DNA of 34,398 nucleotides, from contig JBDUCV010000017.1 in NCBI GenBank assembly GCA_040003255.1, positions 1 through 34,398 of the forward strand, in the 5' to 3' direction. Position 1 is the stretch's first letter, and every line of letters begins with the position of its first letter. Below, one piece after another: positions 23,547-32,079 of this stretch. Below the pieces are notes generated by a model that searched no databases, was not told the origin of the DNA, and saw nothing but the letters and a program-made list of their open reading frames with translations. This stretch comes from JBDUCV01 sp040003255 (lineage in GTDB: Bacteria > Actinomycetota > Actinomycetes > Mycobacteriales > Jatrophihabitantaceae). The translations under genes were made by a program, and so were the position numbers.

Positions 23547-25292
23547 TCAGTACTTGCGCTCCATCGGTTGATAGCGAGTCATGACCACCGGCTTGTAATC
23601 CAGGACAATGGCGCCGTCAGGGGCGCGGTACGCCATCGTATGGCGCATAAAGTTCACGTCGTCGCGGTTGGGGTAGTCCTCGCGGAAGTGCCCGCCGCGT
23701 GACTCGTTTCGCGCCCGAGCTCCGGTTACCAGCACCTCGGCGAGCTCGAGCAGGAAGCCGAGCTCGATCGCCTCGAGCAGGTCAGAGTTGTAGCGCTTGC
23801 CCTTGTCGCCGATCGAGACGTTGGCGTAGCGCGCCCGAAGCTCACTTATGTCGGCCTCGGCCTGCTTGAGCGATTCCTCGGTGCGATAGACCTGCGCGTT
23901 CAGGTCCATGGTGTCCTGAAGTTCACGGCGGATCGTGGCGACCCGTTCGGTTCCGGTCGAAGTCAGCAACGACTGCACCATGCCCACCACCGTCGACTCC
24001 GGGTTCTGCGGCAGGTTCGGATGCGACCCGGTCGTGGCGTACTCAGCCGCGGCGATGCCGGCGCGGCGGCCGAAGACGTTGATGTCTAGCAACGAGTTGG
24101 TGCCGAGCCGGTTCGACCCGTGTACTGACACGCAGGCCACTTCGCCCGCGGCGTAGAGCCCGGGCACGATATCGGTATTGTTGCGCAGCACCTCGGCCAT
24201 GGTGTTCGTCGGGACGCCGCCCATCGCGTAGTGCGCGGTCGGGTAGACCGGCACCGGTTCGGTGTAGGGCTCGACGCCGAGGTAGGTGCGGGCGAACTCG
24301 GTGATGTCGGGCAGCTTGGCGTCGATCTGCTCGCGTGGCAGGTGCGTCAAGTCGAGTAGGACGTAATCCTTGTGCGGCCCCGCGCCACGACCCTCGCGAA
24401 CTTCGTTGGCCATCGAGCGGGCGACGATGTCACGCGGGGCGAGATCCTTGATGGTCGGGGCGTAACGCTCCATGAACCGCTCGCCCAGCGAGTTGCGCAA
24501 AATGCCGCCCTCGCCGCGAGCGGCCTCGGAAAGCAGGATGCCCAACCCGGCGAGCCCTGTCGGGTGGAACTGGAAGAACTCCATGTCCTCCAATGGCAAG
24601 CCCCGGCGCCAGACGATGCCCATGCCGTCGCCGGTCAGCGTGTGCGCGTTGGATGTGGTCTTGAACACCTTGCCGAACCCACCCGTGGCGAGCACCACCG
24701 ACTTGGCATTCACCACGTGGATCTCGCCGGTGGCTAGCTCGTAGGCGACGACGCCGGCCGCCCTGCGCTCACCATCCGGGGAGTCGGTCATCAGCAGGTC
24801 CAGCACGTAGTACTCGTTGAAAAATTCGACGCCCTGCTTGACGCAGTTCTGGTAGAGCGTTTGCAGGATCATGTGCCCGGTGCGGTCGGCGGCGAAGCAC
24901 GACCGGCGCACCGCGGCTTCGCCGTGATTGCGGGTGTGGCCGCCGAACCGGCGCTGGTCGATGCGTCCCTCAGGCGTGCGGTTGAACGGCAGCCCCATCT
25001 TCTCCAGGTCCAGCACCGCGTCGATCGCCTCTCGGCACATCACCTCGGCGGCGTCCTGGTCGACCAGATAGTCCCCGCCTTTGACGGTGTCGAACGTGTG
25101 CCATTCCCAGTTGTCCTCTTCGACGTTGGCGAGCGCGGCGCACATGCCGCCTTGTGCGGCGCCGGTGTGCGACCTGGTCGGGTAGAGCTTGGTGAGCACG
25201 GCGGTGCGTACCCGTGAGCTCGATTCGAGCGCTGCGCGCATGCCAGCTCCGCCGGCGCCGACGATCACCACGTCGTACTTGTGCTGCTGCAT
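23547..25292 (-). CDS. sdhA: Succinate dehydrogenase flavoprotein subunit (Sdh2 type)
   Basis: A 581-residue catalytic subunit oxidising succinate to fumarate. The dinucleotide motif VGAGGAGMRAAL is at 11-22. H42 in RSHTGAAQGG is the expected covalent FAD attachment site. The active-site region includes GGHTRNHGEA, and the C-terminal FAD region is HGSNRLGTNSLLDINVFGRRAG. The wording of the N-terminal third (TGAAQGGMCAALANVEEDNWEWHTFDTVKGGDY in pieces) closely resembles mycobacterial Sdh2. The ATG at 25292 has AAGGCGG seven bases upstream and lies 12 bases after sdhD. The length is normal. Confidence 0.97.
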   Translation of the reverse strand: MQQHKYDVVIVGAGGAGMRAALESSSRVRTAVLTKLYPTRSHTGAAQGGMCAALANVEEDNWEWHTFDTVKGGDYLVDQDAAEVMCREAIDAVLDLEKMGLPFNRTPEGRIDQRRFGGHTRNHGEAAVRRSCFAADRTGHMILQTLYQNCVKQGVEFFNEYYVLDLLMTDSPDGERRAAGVVAYELATGEIHVVNAKSVVLATGGFGKVFKTTSNAHTLTGDGMGIVWRRGLPLEDMEFFQFHPTGLAGLGILLSEAARGEGGILRNSLGERFMERYAPTIKDLAPRDIVARSMANEVREGRGAGPHKDYVLLDLTHLPREQIDAKLPDITEFARTYLGVEPYTEPVPVYPTAHYAMGGVPTNTMAEVLRNNTDIVPGLYAAGEVACVSVHGSNRLGTNSLLDINVFGRRAGIAAAEYATTGSHPNLPQNPESTVVGMVQSLLTSTGTERVATIRRELQDTMDLNAQVYRTEESLKQAEADISELRARYANVSIGDKGKRYNSDLLEAIELGFLLELAEVLVTGARARNESRGGHFREDYPNRDDVNFMRHTMAYRAPDGAIVLDYKPVVMTRYQPMERKY

Positions 25293-25304
25293 CGCCGTAC
25301 CGCC

Positions 25305-25730
25305 TTACAGATTCGGGTCGAAGGTGAAGATCACCAGCGTGCCCAGCGCGATGACCACGGTGGATGCCGTGTAGAGCAGCGCCTTTAGCCAGAATCGGGT
25401 GGCATCGCGCCGGGTGTAGTCGTTGATGATCGTGCGCAGCCCGTTCGTGCCGTGCAGCTGCGCCAACCAGAGCATCATCAGATCCCAGACCTGCCAGAAC
25501 GGCGAGGCCCAGCGTCCCGCGACGAAGCCCCAGTTGATGCGCTGCACGCCGCCATCGAGGATGTTCATGATGAACAGGTGGCCGAGCACCAGGACCACCA
25601 ACACAACGCCAGACACCCGCATGAACAGCCACGCGTAGAGCTCGGTGTTGGTTCGACTGCGGCGCGGGCGCTGGGTCGACGAGCGCGGGGCCTCGATAAC
25701 CGGCGGTATCGGCGAGTTCAGGGCGCTCAC
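25305..25730 (-). CDS. sdhD: Succinate dehydrogenase membrane anchor subunit D
   Basis: A 141-residue three-helix membrane subunit. After an arginine-rich cytoplasmic N-terminus (about 1-30), helices run at about 36-58, 76-98 and 112-136. H51 (in GHLFIMN) and H93 (in LHGTNGLRT) are candidates for haem ligation or quinone-site roles, as in mycobacterial Sdh2. The start is GTG 25730, overlapping the sdhC stop by GTGA. The open frame continues upstream through sdhC, but that part is a frame shadow. It anchors SdhAB to the membrane together with SdhC. Confidence 0.92.
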   Translation of the reverse strand: MSALNSPIPPVIEAPRSSTQRPRRSRTNTELYAWLFMRVSGVVLVVLVLGHLFIMNILDGGVQRINWGFVAGRWASPFWQVWDLMMLWLAQLHGTNGLRTIINDYTRRDATRFWLKALLYTASTVVIALGTLVIFTFDPNL

Positions 25731-26176
25731 GAGTTGCCGAACCAGACCTGCAGTGTGTGCTTGAACATGAAGAACGCACCGGGAACCATCACGACCAGCC
25801 AGACCGCCACGATTGCCCACAACATCTGGCGCTGAAAGCGTGGACCCTTGGCCCAGAAGTCGACGGCGATAATCCTTAGCCCGTTGAGAGCGTGGTACAG
25901 CACCGCGCCGACGAGTCCGATCTCCATCAGGTTGACGAAGGGGTTCTTGTAGGTGTCGATGATCTTGTCGTAGGACTCCGGGGACACCCGGACCAGTGAG
26001 GTGTCCAGTACGTGCGTGAACAGGAAGAAAAAGGTCAGCACACCAGTGATCCGGTGTGCCACCCAGGACCACATGCCTTCACGTCCCCGGTAGACCGAGC
26101 CGGCAGGTCGTGACCTGGCGGTCTGCGGCTTGGCGGTCGCCGCCGTGGCGTTCCGGGCTGGCGCGACGCTCGACAC
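25727..26176 (-). CDS. sdhC: Succinate dehydrogenase cytochrome b subunit C
   Basis: A 149-residue three-helix membrane subunit. A Lys/Arg/Ala-rich cytoplasmic start (1-35) leads to WSWVAHRITG (the HR-x-(S/T)-G quinone-site motif, H41/R42), then helices at about 43-60, 86-105 and 117-140. H55 and H95 (in LYHALNGLRI) are haem-ligand candidates. I set the start at GTG 26176, not the in-frame ATG at 26242, because a very strong ribosome site GGAGGAG lies eight bases before it. It is the first gene of sdhCDAB. The 271-base divergent gap to the BMP gene (26177-26447) must hold both promoters, but I cannot identify either with confidence. Confidence 0.92.
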   Translation of the reverse strand: MSSVAPARNATAATAKPQTARSRPAGSVYRGREGMWSWVAHRITGVLTFFFLFTHVLDTSLVRVSPESYDKIIDTYKNPFVNLMEIGLVGAVLYHALNGLRIIAVDFWAKGPRFQRQMLWAIVAVWLVVMVPGAFFMFKHTLQVWFGNS

Positions 26177-26184
26177 GGGCGGAT

Positions 26185-26191
26185 CTCCTCC
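26185..26191 (-). promoter_or_regulatory. Strong ribosome binding site fixing the sdhC start
   Basis: GGAGGAG on the minus strand, eight bases before GTG 26176. It argues against translation from the upstream ATG at 26242, which has no such site. Confidence 0.8.
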
Positions 26192-26447
26192 GGTCTGCGG
26201 GTCCGAACCGTGGCAGAGCACCGATCCGGCGGTGGATCCCATGGTAGCCAGGGGTCAGCAGCCCCTCGGCCAAGCGCGATGTGATGATCCGGACATCGCC
26301 GAAGCTTGGGGGTCGCCCAATTGGCGCGTGCAACGATCGGATGACGACCGCCGCCCCGGGGGGCTAGGTTTCACAACGGTGCCGATACGGTGACACCTTC
26401 TCGTGCGGCCCGACCGCACCGCGACTGGCGTGGATGACAGGAGAGTG

Positions 26448-27578
26448 ATGACGTTGCGTCGAGACGGAACGCTGCGTGGCCTGGCGATGGTTTCCGGGAT
26501 TGCGGCGGGCGCGCTGCTGCTCGGCGCCTGCGGCAGCAAGAGCTCACCAAAGGCCAGCAGCTCGGCTGCGGGCGGATCAAGCGCGGCCTCGTCAGCTGCG
26601 TCGTCAGCGGCGGCATCCGACTTCACCGCTTGCATGGTCACCGACACCGGCGGCATCGACGACAAGTCGTTCAATGCATCGGCGTGGGCTGGCATGCAGA
26701 AGGCCGAGTCCGACGGCAAAGCCAAGGTGAGCTACGTCCAGTCGAAGGCAGAGACCGACTACCCCACCAACATCAGCAAGCTCATCGGCCAGAAGTGCAA
26801 GCTGATCGTCACCGTCGGCGGCCTGATGGCCGACGCCACGAAGGCTGCTGCCACCGCCAATCCCAGCCAGAACTTCGTCGAGGTCGACGCGGCCGGCAAC
26901 GGCAAGAATATCCAGGGCCTGGAGTTCAATACCGCGCAAGGCGCTTTCCTTGGCGGATACCTCGCCGCGGGCTACTCCAAGAGCGGGACGGTGGCCACCT
27001 ACGGCGGTCTGAAGATCCCGCCGGTGACGATCTACATGGACGGCTTCGCTGAGGGCATCAAGTACTACAACCAGCAGAAGGGCAAGAACGTTAAGCTGCT
27101 CGGCTGGGACGAGGCCAAGCAGAACGGCAGCTTCGCGGGCTCGTTCACCAACCAGAACGACGGCCAGAGGCTGGCGACCAACTTCATTTCCCAGGGCGCT
27201 GACGTGATCTTCCCGGTCGCGGGTGGCACCGGCCTCGGTTCAGCTGCGGCAGCGAAGTCCGGTGGCAAGGCGGTCGTGATCTGGGTCGACACCGACGGGT
27301 TCGTGTCCGCACCGCAATACGGCTCGGTCTTCTTGACCACCGTGTTCAAGGGCATCGATCTCGCCGTGACAAAGGCAGTCGAGGACACTTCCGGTGGTAA
27401 CTTCTCCGCAAAGGACTTCGTCGGCGACCTGAGCAACGGCGGAACCGGGCTGTCACCCTTCCACGACTTCGACTCGAAGGTCGACGCAGGGCTGAAGGCC
27501 GAGTTGGACAAGATCAAGTCCGACATCACGTCCGGCACGATCAAGATCACCTCGCCGTCCCAGCCAAAGGCAAGCTGA
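26448..27578 (+). CDS. BMP-family lipoprotein, nucleoside ABC transporter substrate-binding protein
   Basis: A 376-residue secreted lipoprotein. The signal peptide has twin Arg at residues 4-5, a hydrophobic core and the lipobox LGAC with Cys28. A Ser/Ala/Gly-rich linker (about 29-60) leads to the Bmp/Med/PnrA-like domain, which begins TACMVTDTGGIDDKSFNASAW (split here as TACMVTDTGGIDDKSF then NASAW). This DxGGIDDKSFN signature is characteristic of nucleoside-binding BMP proteins. It delivers ligand to the ABC transporter encoded downstream; with cdd, deoA and add in the same cluster, nucleosides are the likely substrates. ATG 26448 has AGGAG only four bases upstream, slightly close; an in-frame GTG directly precedes it. 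A small hairpin overlaps the stop codon. Confidence 0.93.
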   Translation: MTLRRDGTLRGLAMVSGIAAGALLLGACGSKSSPKASSSAAGGSSAASSAASSAAASDFTACMVTDTGGIDDKSFNASAWAGMQKAESDGKAKVSYVQSKAETDYPTNISKLIGQKCKLIVTVGGLMADATKAAATANPSQNFVEVDAAGNGKNIQGLEFNTAQGAFLGGYLAAGYSKSGTVATYGGLKIPPVTIYMDGFAEGIKYYNQQKGKNVKLLGWDEAKQNGSFAGSFTNQNDGQRLATNFISQGADVIFPVAGGTGLGSAAAAKSGGKAVVIWVDTDGFVSAPQYGSVFLTTVFKGIDLAVTKAVEDTSGGNFSAKDFVGDLSNGGTGLSPFHDFDSKVDAGLKAELDKIKSDITSGTIKITSPSQPKAS

Positions 27579-27594
27579 CGCTGCGGCGCAGCGT
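27578..27594 (+). terminator. Small hairpin at the end of the BMP gene (possible partial terminator)
   Basis: ACGCTG (27578-27583) and CAGCGT (27589-27594) form a 6-bp stem with a CGGCG loop, beginning at the last base of the BMP stop codon. No U tract follows. In ABC operons such intercistronic stems often raise expression of the binding protein over the downstream genes by attenuation or by protecting the 3' end; that role is inference here. The remaining 38 bases to the ATPase start hold only a GA-rich stretch (GGAGAGCGAGG). Confidence 0.45.
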
Positions 27595-27632
27595 TCCAAC
27601 GTCCGCCACGGAGAGCGAGGTGTCGGGCCGCG

Positions 27633-29198
27633 ATGAGGTTGGAGCTTCGCGGGATCACCAAGCGTTTCGGCGCGTTCGCCGCGAACGATGCGATCGACCT
27701 CACGGTCGAACCGGGTGAGATCCACGCGCTACTCGGCGAGAACGGGGCCGGCAAGTCGACCTTGATGAACGTCCTTTACGGGCTCTACCAGCCCGACGAG
27801 GGCGAGATCGTGGTCGACGGCTCGGCGCGCCGGTTCCGTAACCCGGGGGATGCCATCGCCGCAGGCATCGGCATGTTGCACCAGCACTTCATGCTCGTCC
27901 CGGTGTTCACCGTTGCCGAGAACGTGATGTTGGGCCACGAGTGGACCTCGGGGCCGTTCGGCCGGCTGTCCCGGCGTACCGCGGCCACGAAGGTGCGCGA
28001 GTTGTCCGAGCGCTACGGCCTGGACGTGGACCCGGACGCCCTCGTCGAGGACCTGCCGGTCGGCGTGCAGCAGCGGGTGGAAATCCTCAAGGCGCTGTTG
28101 CGGGACGCCGGGGTGCTGATCCTGGACGAACCGACCGCGGTGCTCACCCCGAGGGAGATCGACGACCTGATCCGGGTGATGGACGAACTGCGGCAGGCGG
28201 GCACCTCGATCGTGTTCATCACGCACAAGCTGCGCGAGGTACGGGCGGTGGCCGACCGGATCACTGTCCTGCGCCGCGGAAAGGTCGTCGGCGAGGCCTC
28301 GCCCAGTACCACCGAGGCGGAATTGGCCAGCATGATGGTCGGTCGCGACGTCTCGCTCATCGTCGACAAGACCCCGGCCGAGCCGGCCGAGCCGGCGCTC
28401 ACCATCACCGACCTGACGGTGCGCGACGACCGCGGCCAAGTCACTGTCGACGGGGTGAGCTTGCAGGTGCGGGCGGGCGAAATCGTCGCGCTGGCGGGGG
28501 TGCAGGGCAACGGCCAGGAGGAGCTGGCCGAGGCGCTGCTGGGCCTACGTTCCGTCGACGCAGGCGCCATCGTGCTGCACGGCAAATCGCTGTTGCGCCG
28601 CACCACGCACGAGATCTTGCGCGACGGGGTGGGCTTCGTTCCCGAGGATCGCCAGCACGACGGTCTGGTGGGTTCGCTGTCGGTGGCCGAGAACCTCGTA
28701 CTCGATCTCTATGACCGTGACGAGTTCAGCTCCGGACTGCGACTGCGGCTGGCCGCGATCCGCCGCAACGCCGAGCAACGGGTCGCCGAATTCGACGTGC
28801 GCACACCGTCTGGGGCGGTACCGGCGGGAAACCTGTCAGGTGGCAACCAGCAGAAGGTTGTGCTCGCCCGGGAGATGTCGCGTCCGCTGCGGCTGCTGAT
28901 CGCGTCCCAGCCGACACGAGGCGTCGACGTCGGTGCCCAGGAGTTCATCCACCGCCGCATCGTCGCCGAGCGCGACCAGGGCACGCCCATCGTCCTGATC
29001 TCGAGCGAATTGGACGAGGTGCTCGGACTGGCCGACCGGATCGCCGTCATGTACCGAGGAAAGATCATCGGCGAGCTGCCCGGCGGCGCCTCGGCAGACG
29101 AGGTGGGACTGATGATGGCCGGCGTCCCGGCCGAGGCAGCGGCCGTCGAGGCGCAGGAGCACCCGAGCGTTCTGGCCGCTGCCGAGGACTCGGCGTGA
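27633..29198 (+). CDS. Nucleoside ABC transporter ATP-binding protein (two NBDs)
   Basis: A 521-residue cytosolic ATPase with tandem nucleotide-binding domains, as in RbsA/YufO-type importers. NBD1 has Walker A GENGAGKST (35-43), a signature reading LPVGVQQ and Walker B VLILDEPT. NBD2 has a degenerate Walker A (VQGNGQEEL, lacking GKS/T), an intact LSGGNQQK signature and a Walker B region ending ASQPTRG, with Gln in place of the catalytic Glu. This asymmetry is usual for the BMP-linked nucleoside transporters, so one canonical site probably drives transport. ATG 27633 has a GA-rich region about 13 bases upstream. The stop overlaps the permease start (GTGA). Confidence 0.95.
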   Translation: MRLELRGITKRFGAFAANDAIDLTVEPGEIHALLGENGAGKSTLMNVLYGLYQPDEGEIVVDGSARRFRNPGDAIAAGIGMLHQHFMLVPVFTVAENVMLGHEWTSGPFGRLSRRTAATKVRELSERYGLDVDPDALVEDLPVGVQQRVEILKALLRDAGVLILDEPTAVLTPREIDDLIRVMDELRQAGTSIVFITHKLREVRAVADRITVLRRGKVVGEASPSTTEAELASMMVGRDVSLIVDKTPAEPAEPALTITDLTVRDDRGQVTVDGVSLQVRAGEIVALAGVQGNGQEELAEALLGLRSVDAGAIVLHGKSLLRRTTHEILRDGVGFVPEDRQHDGLVGSLSVAENLVLDLYDRDEFSSGLRLRLAAIRRNAEQRVAEFDVRTPSGAVPAGNLSGGNQQKVVLAREMSRPLRLLIASQPTRGVDVGAQEFIHRRIVAERDQGTPIVLISSELDEVLGLADRIAVMYRGKIIGELPGGASADEVGLMMAGVPAEAAAVEAQEHPSVLAAAEDSA

Positions 29199-31693
29199 CC
29201 ACCGATGTCGCGACTCGGCCGTCGGCCGAGATACCTGCATTGCCCGCTGAGCCACGCCCGGCCCGCAACGACAACTGGCTGGTCACCGTTCTGGCGGTCA
29301 TCACCGCGCTGCTGGTCGGTGGGCTGCTGATCATTTTCTCCGACGAGGTCGTGCGCACCGACCTGGGGTACTTCTTCCAGCATCCAGCGGATTTCTTCCG
29401 CGACGCCTGGTACACGCTGCGCGATGCCTATATCGCGCTGTTCCAGGGTGCGATTTTCGACCCGGACAACGACGGGACGATCAGCGGGATCCTCAGACCG
29501 CTGACCAGCTCTATCTACACCGCGACCCCGCTGATCTGCGGCGGCCTCGCGGTGTCACTCGCCTTCCGCGCCGGACTGTTCAACATCGGTGCCGAGGGCC
29601 AAGTGATCGCCGGCGCGACCGCGGCAGGTTTCGTCGGATTCGCCTGGTCGTTACCACCGGTCATTCACCTGCTCGTCGCCATCGCCGCCGGACTGCTGGG
29701 CGGCGCCTGCTGGGGATTCATCGCCGGATTCCTCAAGGCCCGCACGGGCGCGCACGAAGTCATCACGACCATCATGCTCAACTACGTCGCGCGCTACGGG
29801 TTGTTGTACCTGCTCGCGCTGGAGTCCTTTCATGCGCCCGCGAACCCCCAGGCGAGCAAGCCGATCCACGGCACTGCGCGGTTTCCGCACATCTTCGGAT
29901 CCGGGATACAGGCCGACCTGGGCATCGTCCTCGCGCTGCTGGCCGCTGCTGGCGTGTGGTGGCTGCTGACCCGCAGCACGACCGGCTTCCAGCTGCGTGC
30001 CGTCGGCGCAAACCCGGCCGCCGCCCGGACAGCCGGAATGAGCGTCGCCGCGATGACTACCCTCGCGCTGACGCTCGCCGGGGCGCTCGCCGGGCTCGGC
30101 GGTACCGCGCTGGCGTTGGGCGGTGCGACGTCATATGCGGTGACCCCGAACATCTCCTCCAATGTCGGCTTCGACGCGATCACGGTGGCCTTGCTCGGCC
30201 GAACCAGTCCATGGGGGACGGTGTTTGCCGGCCTGTTGTTCGGGGCACTGCGCCAAGGCGGCGCCGAGATGCAGGCGCGCCAAGACGTGGCCGTCCCGAT
30301 CGACATCGTCACAGTTATCCAAGCTCTGATCGTTGTGTTCATCGCCGCCCCTCGGCTGGTGCGCTCGCTGTACGGACTCAGGAAGCGCGGCCGCGGCGCA
30401 CTGCAGACCGCGACGAGCAGTCTGGCGGTCACCGTTCGAACCGTTCGCACCGCCCGGATCCCCCGCCGCCTTGTCGCCGGCGGCGTCCAGATCGTCCTCG
30501 GGCTCCTCGGGTTGTGGGCGTTCGGGCTCGGATCGCGCTCACGGCAGCAGGCGCTTTTCCAATTCTCACTACCCGGCGAGAAGTTCGACCTGGGCAGCTG
30601 GTCGTTCACCGCCCGACCGGCAGCCGTCTTACTGTGCCTGCTGGTCGTGGCGGCCGGGGCGCTGCGGTTGATGCAGCGGCTCTCGGCGCGATGGTGCGCG
30701 GCGATCGCGGTACTCGGGCTGCTGCTCGCCTTCGTCGTGTGGTCGATCGCCGGCAGCACGAACGGGCTCAATGTGGTGTCGCTGCTGCAGGGGACGATCT
30801 TCCCGGCGGCCATCCCACTGGTTCTTGGCGCCCTCGCCGGAATTGTGGGCGAACGCGCGGGCGTGGTCAACGTCGCGATCGAGGGCCAGTTGCTGCTGAG
30901 CGCGTTCGTCGCCGCCATGCTGGCCACGATTGCCGGCAGCGTCTGGCTCGGCGCGCTCGGCGGCATGCTGGCCGGGGTATTCGTGGCCGCAATCCTCGCC
31001 GTGCTGGCGATTCGCTACCTCGTCGATCAGGTGATTATCGGCGTGGTGCTTAATGTGTTCGTGCTCGGCCTGACGAGCTTCCTGTTCAACAAGCTGCTCT
31101 CCCCCCAGCCGTTCAGGTACAACGAGCCCGGGTATTTCCGGGTGTGGAAGATCCCAGTGCTTGGCGACATCCCAGTTGTCGGTTCGGTGTTGTTCAGCGG
31201 AACGATCTTTTTGTACCTGACATACGTGCTGGTCGTTGCCGTGCACCTCGGCTTGTTCCACACCCGGTGGGGGCTACGGCTGCGTTCGGTCGGCGAGCAT
31301 CCGCGTGCTGCCGACACGGTGGGCATCAACGTCGCGCGCACCCGCTATCGGGCGGTGTGGTTGGCCGGGGCGCTCGCCGGGCTCGGCGGCACGTTTTTGG
31401 TCCTGGGGTCCGGGGCGGCCGGGACGTTCCAGCTCAACATGTCGAACGGCAAGGGTTTCATCGCCTTGGCCGCGGTGATCTTCGGACGATGGTCACCTCG
31501 GGGTGCGGTACTGGCCGCGCTGCTGTTCGGCTTCGCCGATCAGCTCGGCGCACTGCTGTCCCAGGCACAGACGCCGATCGACTCCAACCTGCTGTTGACG
31601 CTGCCCTACATCGCGACACTGTTCGCGGTGGCTGGCTTCGTCGGACGAGTCCGGGCACCGGCCGCCGACGGCCAGCCCTACATCGTCGGATGA
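29195..31693 (+). CDS. Nucleoside ABC transporter permease, two permease domains fused in one chain
   Basis: An 832-residue inner-membrane protein containing two BPD_transp_2-type permease domains. The first (about residues 25-400) carries LFNIGAEGQVIAGA and, later, LAGALAGLGGTALALGG. The second (about 410-825) carries the matching VVNVAIEGQLLLSA and LAGALAGLGGTFLVLGS. In most BMP importers (for example YufP and YufQ of B. subtilis) these are separate genes of about 350-430 residues, so this looks like a fusion. The linker (about 395-420) is Arg/Thr-rich with no stop or internal ribosome site that I can see. The GTG start at 29195 overlaps the ATPase stop, and the stop overlaps cdd (ATGA), so the whole block is translationally chained. 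Confidence 0.93.
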   Translation: MTTDVATRPSAEIPALPAEPRPARNDNWLVTVLAVITALLVGGLLIIFSDEVVRTDLGYFFQHPADFFRDAWYTLRDAYIALFQGAIFDPDNDGTISGILRPLTSSIYTATPLICGGLAVSLAFRAGLFNIGAEGQVIAGATAAGFVGFAWSLPPVIHLLVAIAAGLLGGACWGFIAGFLKARTGAHEVITTIMLNYVARYGLLYLLALESFHAPANPQASKPIHGTARFPHIFGSGIQADLGIVLALLAAAGVWWLLTRSTTGFQLRAVGANPAAARTAGMSVAAMTTLALTLAGALAGLGGTALALGGATSYAVTPNISSNVGFDAITVALLGRTSPWGTVFAGLLFGALRQGGAEMQARQDVAVPIDIVTVIQALIVVFIAAPRLVRSLYGLRKRGRGALQTATSSLAVTVRTVRTARIPRRLVAGGVQIVLGLLGLWAFGLGSRSRQQALFQFSLPGEKFDLGSWSFTARPAAVLLCLLVVAAGALRLMQRLSARWCAAIAVLGLLLAFVVWSIAGSTNGLNVVSLLQGTIFPAAIPLVLGALAGIVGERAGVVNVAIEGQLLLSAFVAAMLATIAGSVWLGALGGMLAGVFVAAILAVLAIRYLVDQVIIGVVLNVFVLGLTSFLFNKLLSPQPFRYNEPGYFRVWKIPVLGDIPVVGSVLFSGTIFLYLTYVLVVAVHLGLFHTRWGLRLRSVGEHPRAADTVGINVARTRYRAVWLAGALAGLGGTFLVLGSGAAGTFQLNMSNGKGFIALAAVIFGRWSPRGAVLAALLFGFADQLGALLSQAQTPIDSNLLLTLPYIATLFAVAGFVGRVRAPAADGQPYIVG

Positions 31694-32079
31694 GCTCCAT
31701 CGACTGGCCGGCCCTGCGCCGGGCCGCACTCGAGGCGATGGGCCACGCCTACGCGCCGTACTCGCAGTTCCCGGTAGGCGCCGCGGCGCTCACCGACGAC
31801 GGTCGGGTGGTGGCCGGGTGCAACGTCGAAAACGCGGCGTATGGACTCGGGTTGTGCGCCGAGTGCGGGCTGGTATCGGCACTGCACGCGTCCGGGGGTG
31901 GTCGGCTGGTCGCGTTCGCTTGCGTCGACCGTCACGGCTCGGTCCTGATGCCCTGCGGGCGGTGCCGCCAACTGCTCTGGGAACACGGCGGCCCCGACCT
32001 GCTCGTCGACACCGACGACGGCCCGACGCCGATGATCGATTTGCTGCCCCAGGCGTTCGGGCCCGAGAACCCGCCATGA
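31690..32079 (+). CDS. cdd: Cytidine deaminase
   Basis: A 129-residue cytosolic zinc enzyme deaminating cytidine and deoxycytidine to uridine and deoxyuridine. Substrate-binding GCNVENAAYG (43-52) and the zinc/catalytic residues C56, E58 (in CAECG), C89 and C92 (in PCGRCRQ) place it in the small homotetrameric CDA class. Where many family members have CAER, this one has CAEC. ATG 31690 overlaps the permease stop (ATGA); the frame continues upstream only as a shadow of the permease. Its stop overlaps deoA (ATGA), so imported pyrimidine nucleosides pass straight to consecutive enzymes of one operon. Confidence 0.96.
   Translation: MSSIDWPALRRAALEAMGHAYAPYSQFPVGAAALTDDGRVVAGCNVENAAYGLGLCAECGLVSALHASGGGRLVAFACVDRHGSVLMPCGRCRQLLWEHGGPDLLVDTDDGPTPMIDLLPQAFGPENPP

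Noticed and set aside
26177..26447. Promoters or a riboswitch in the sdhC-BMP divergent gap
   Set aside because: Candidate hexamers (TACCAT on the minus strand, TACGGT on the plus strand) lack acceptable -35 partners, and I see no conserved riboswitch core, so no element is claimed.
27633..29198. The degenerate second ATP site of the nucleoside ATPase as a sign of gene decay
   Set aside because: A GNGQ Walker A variant and ASQPTRG are normal for BMP-linked nucleoside importers.
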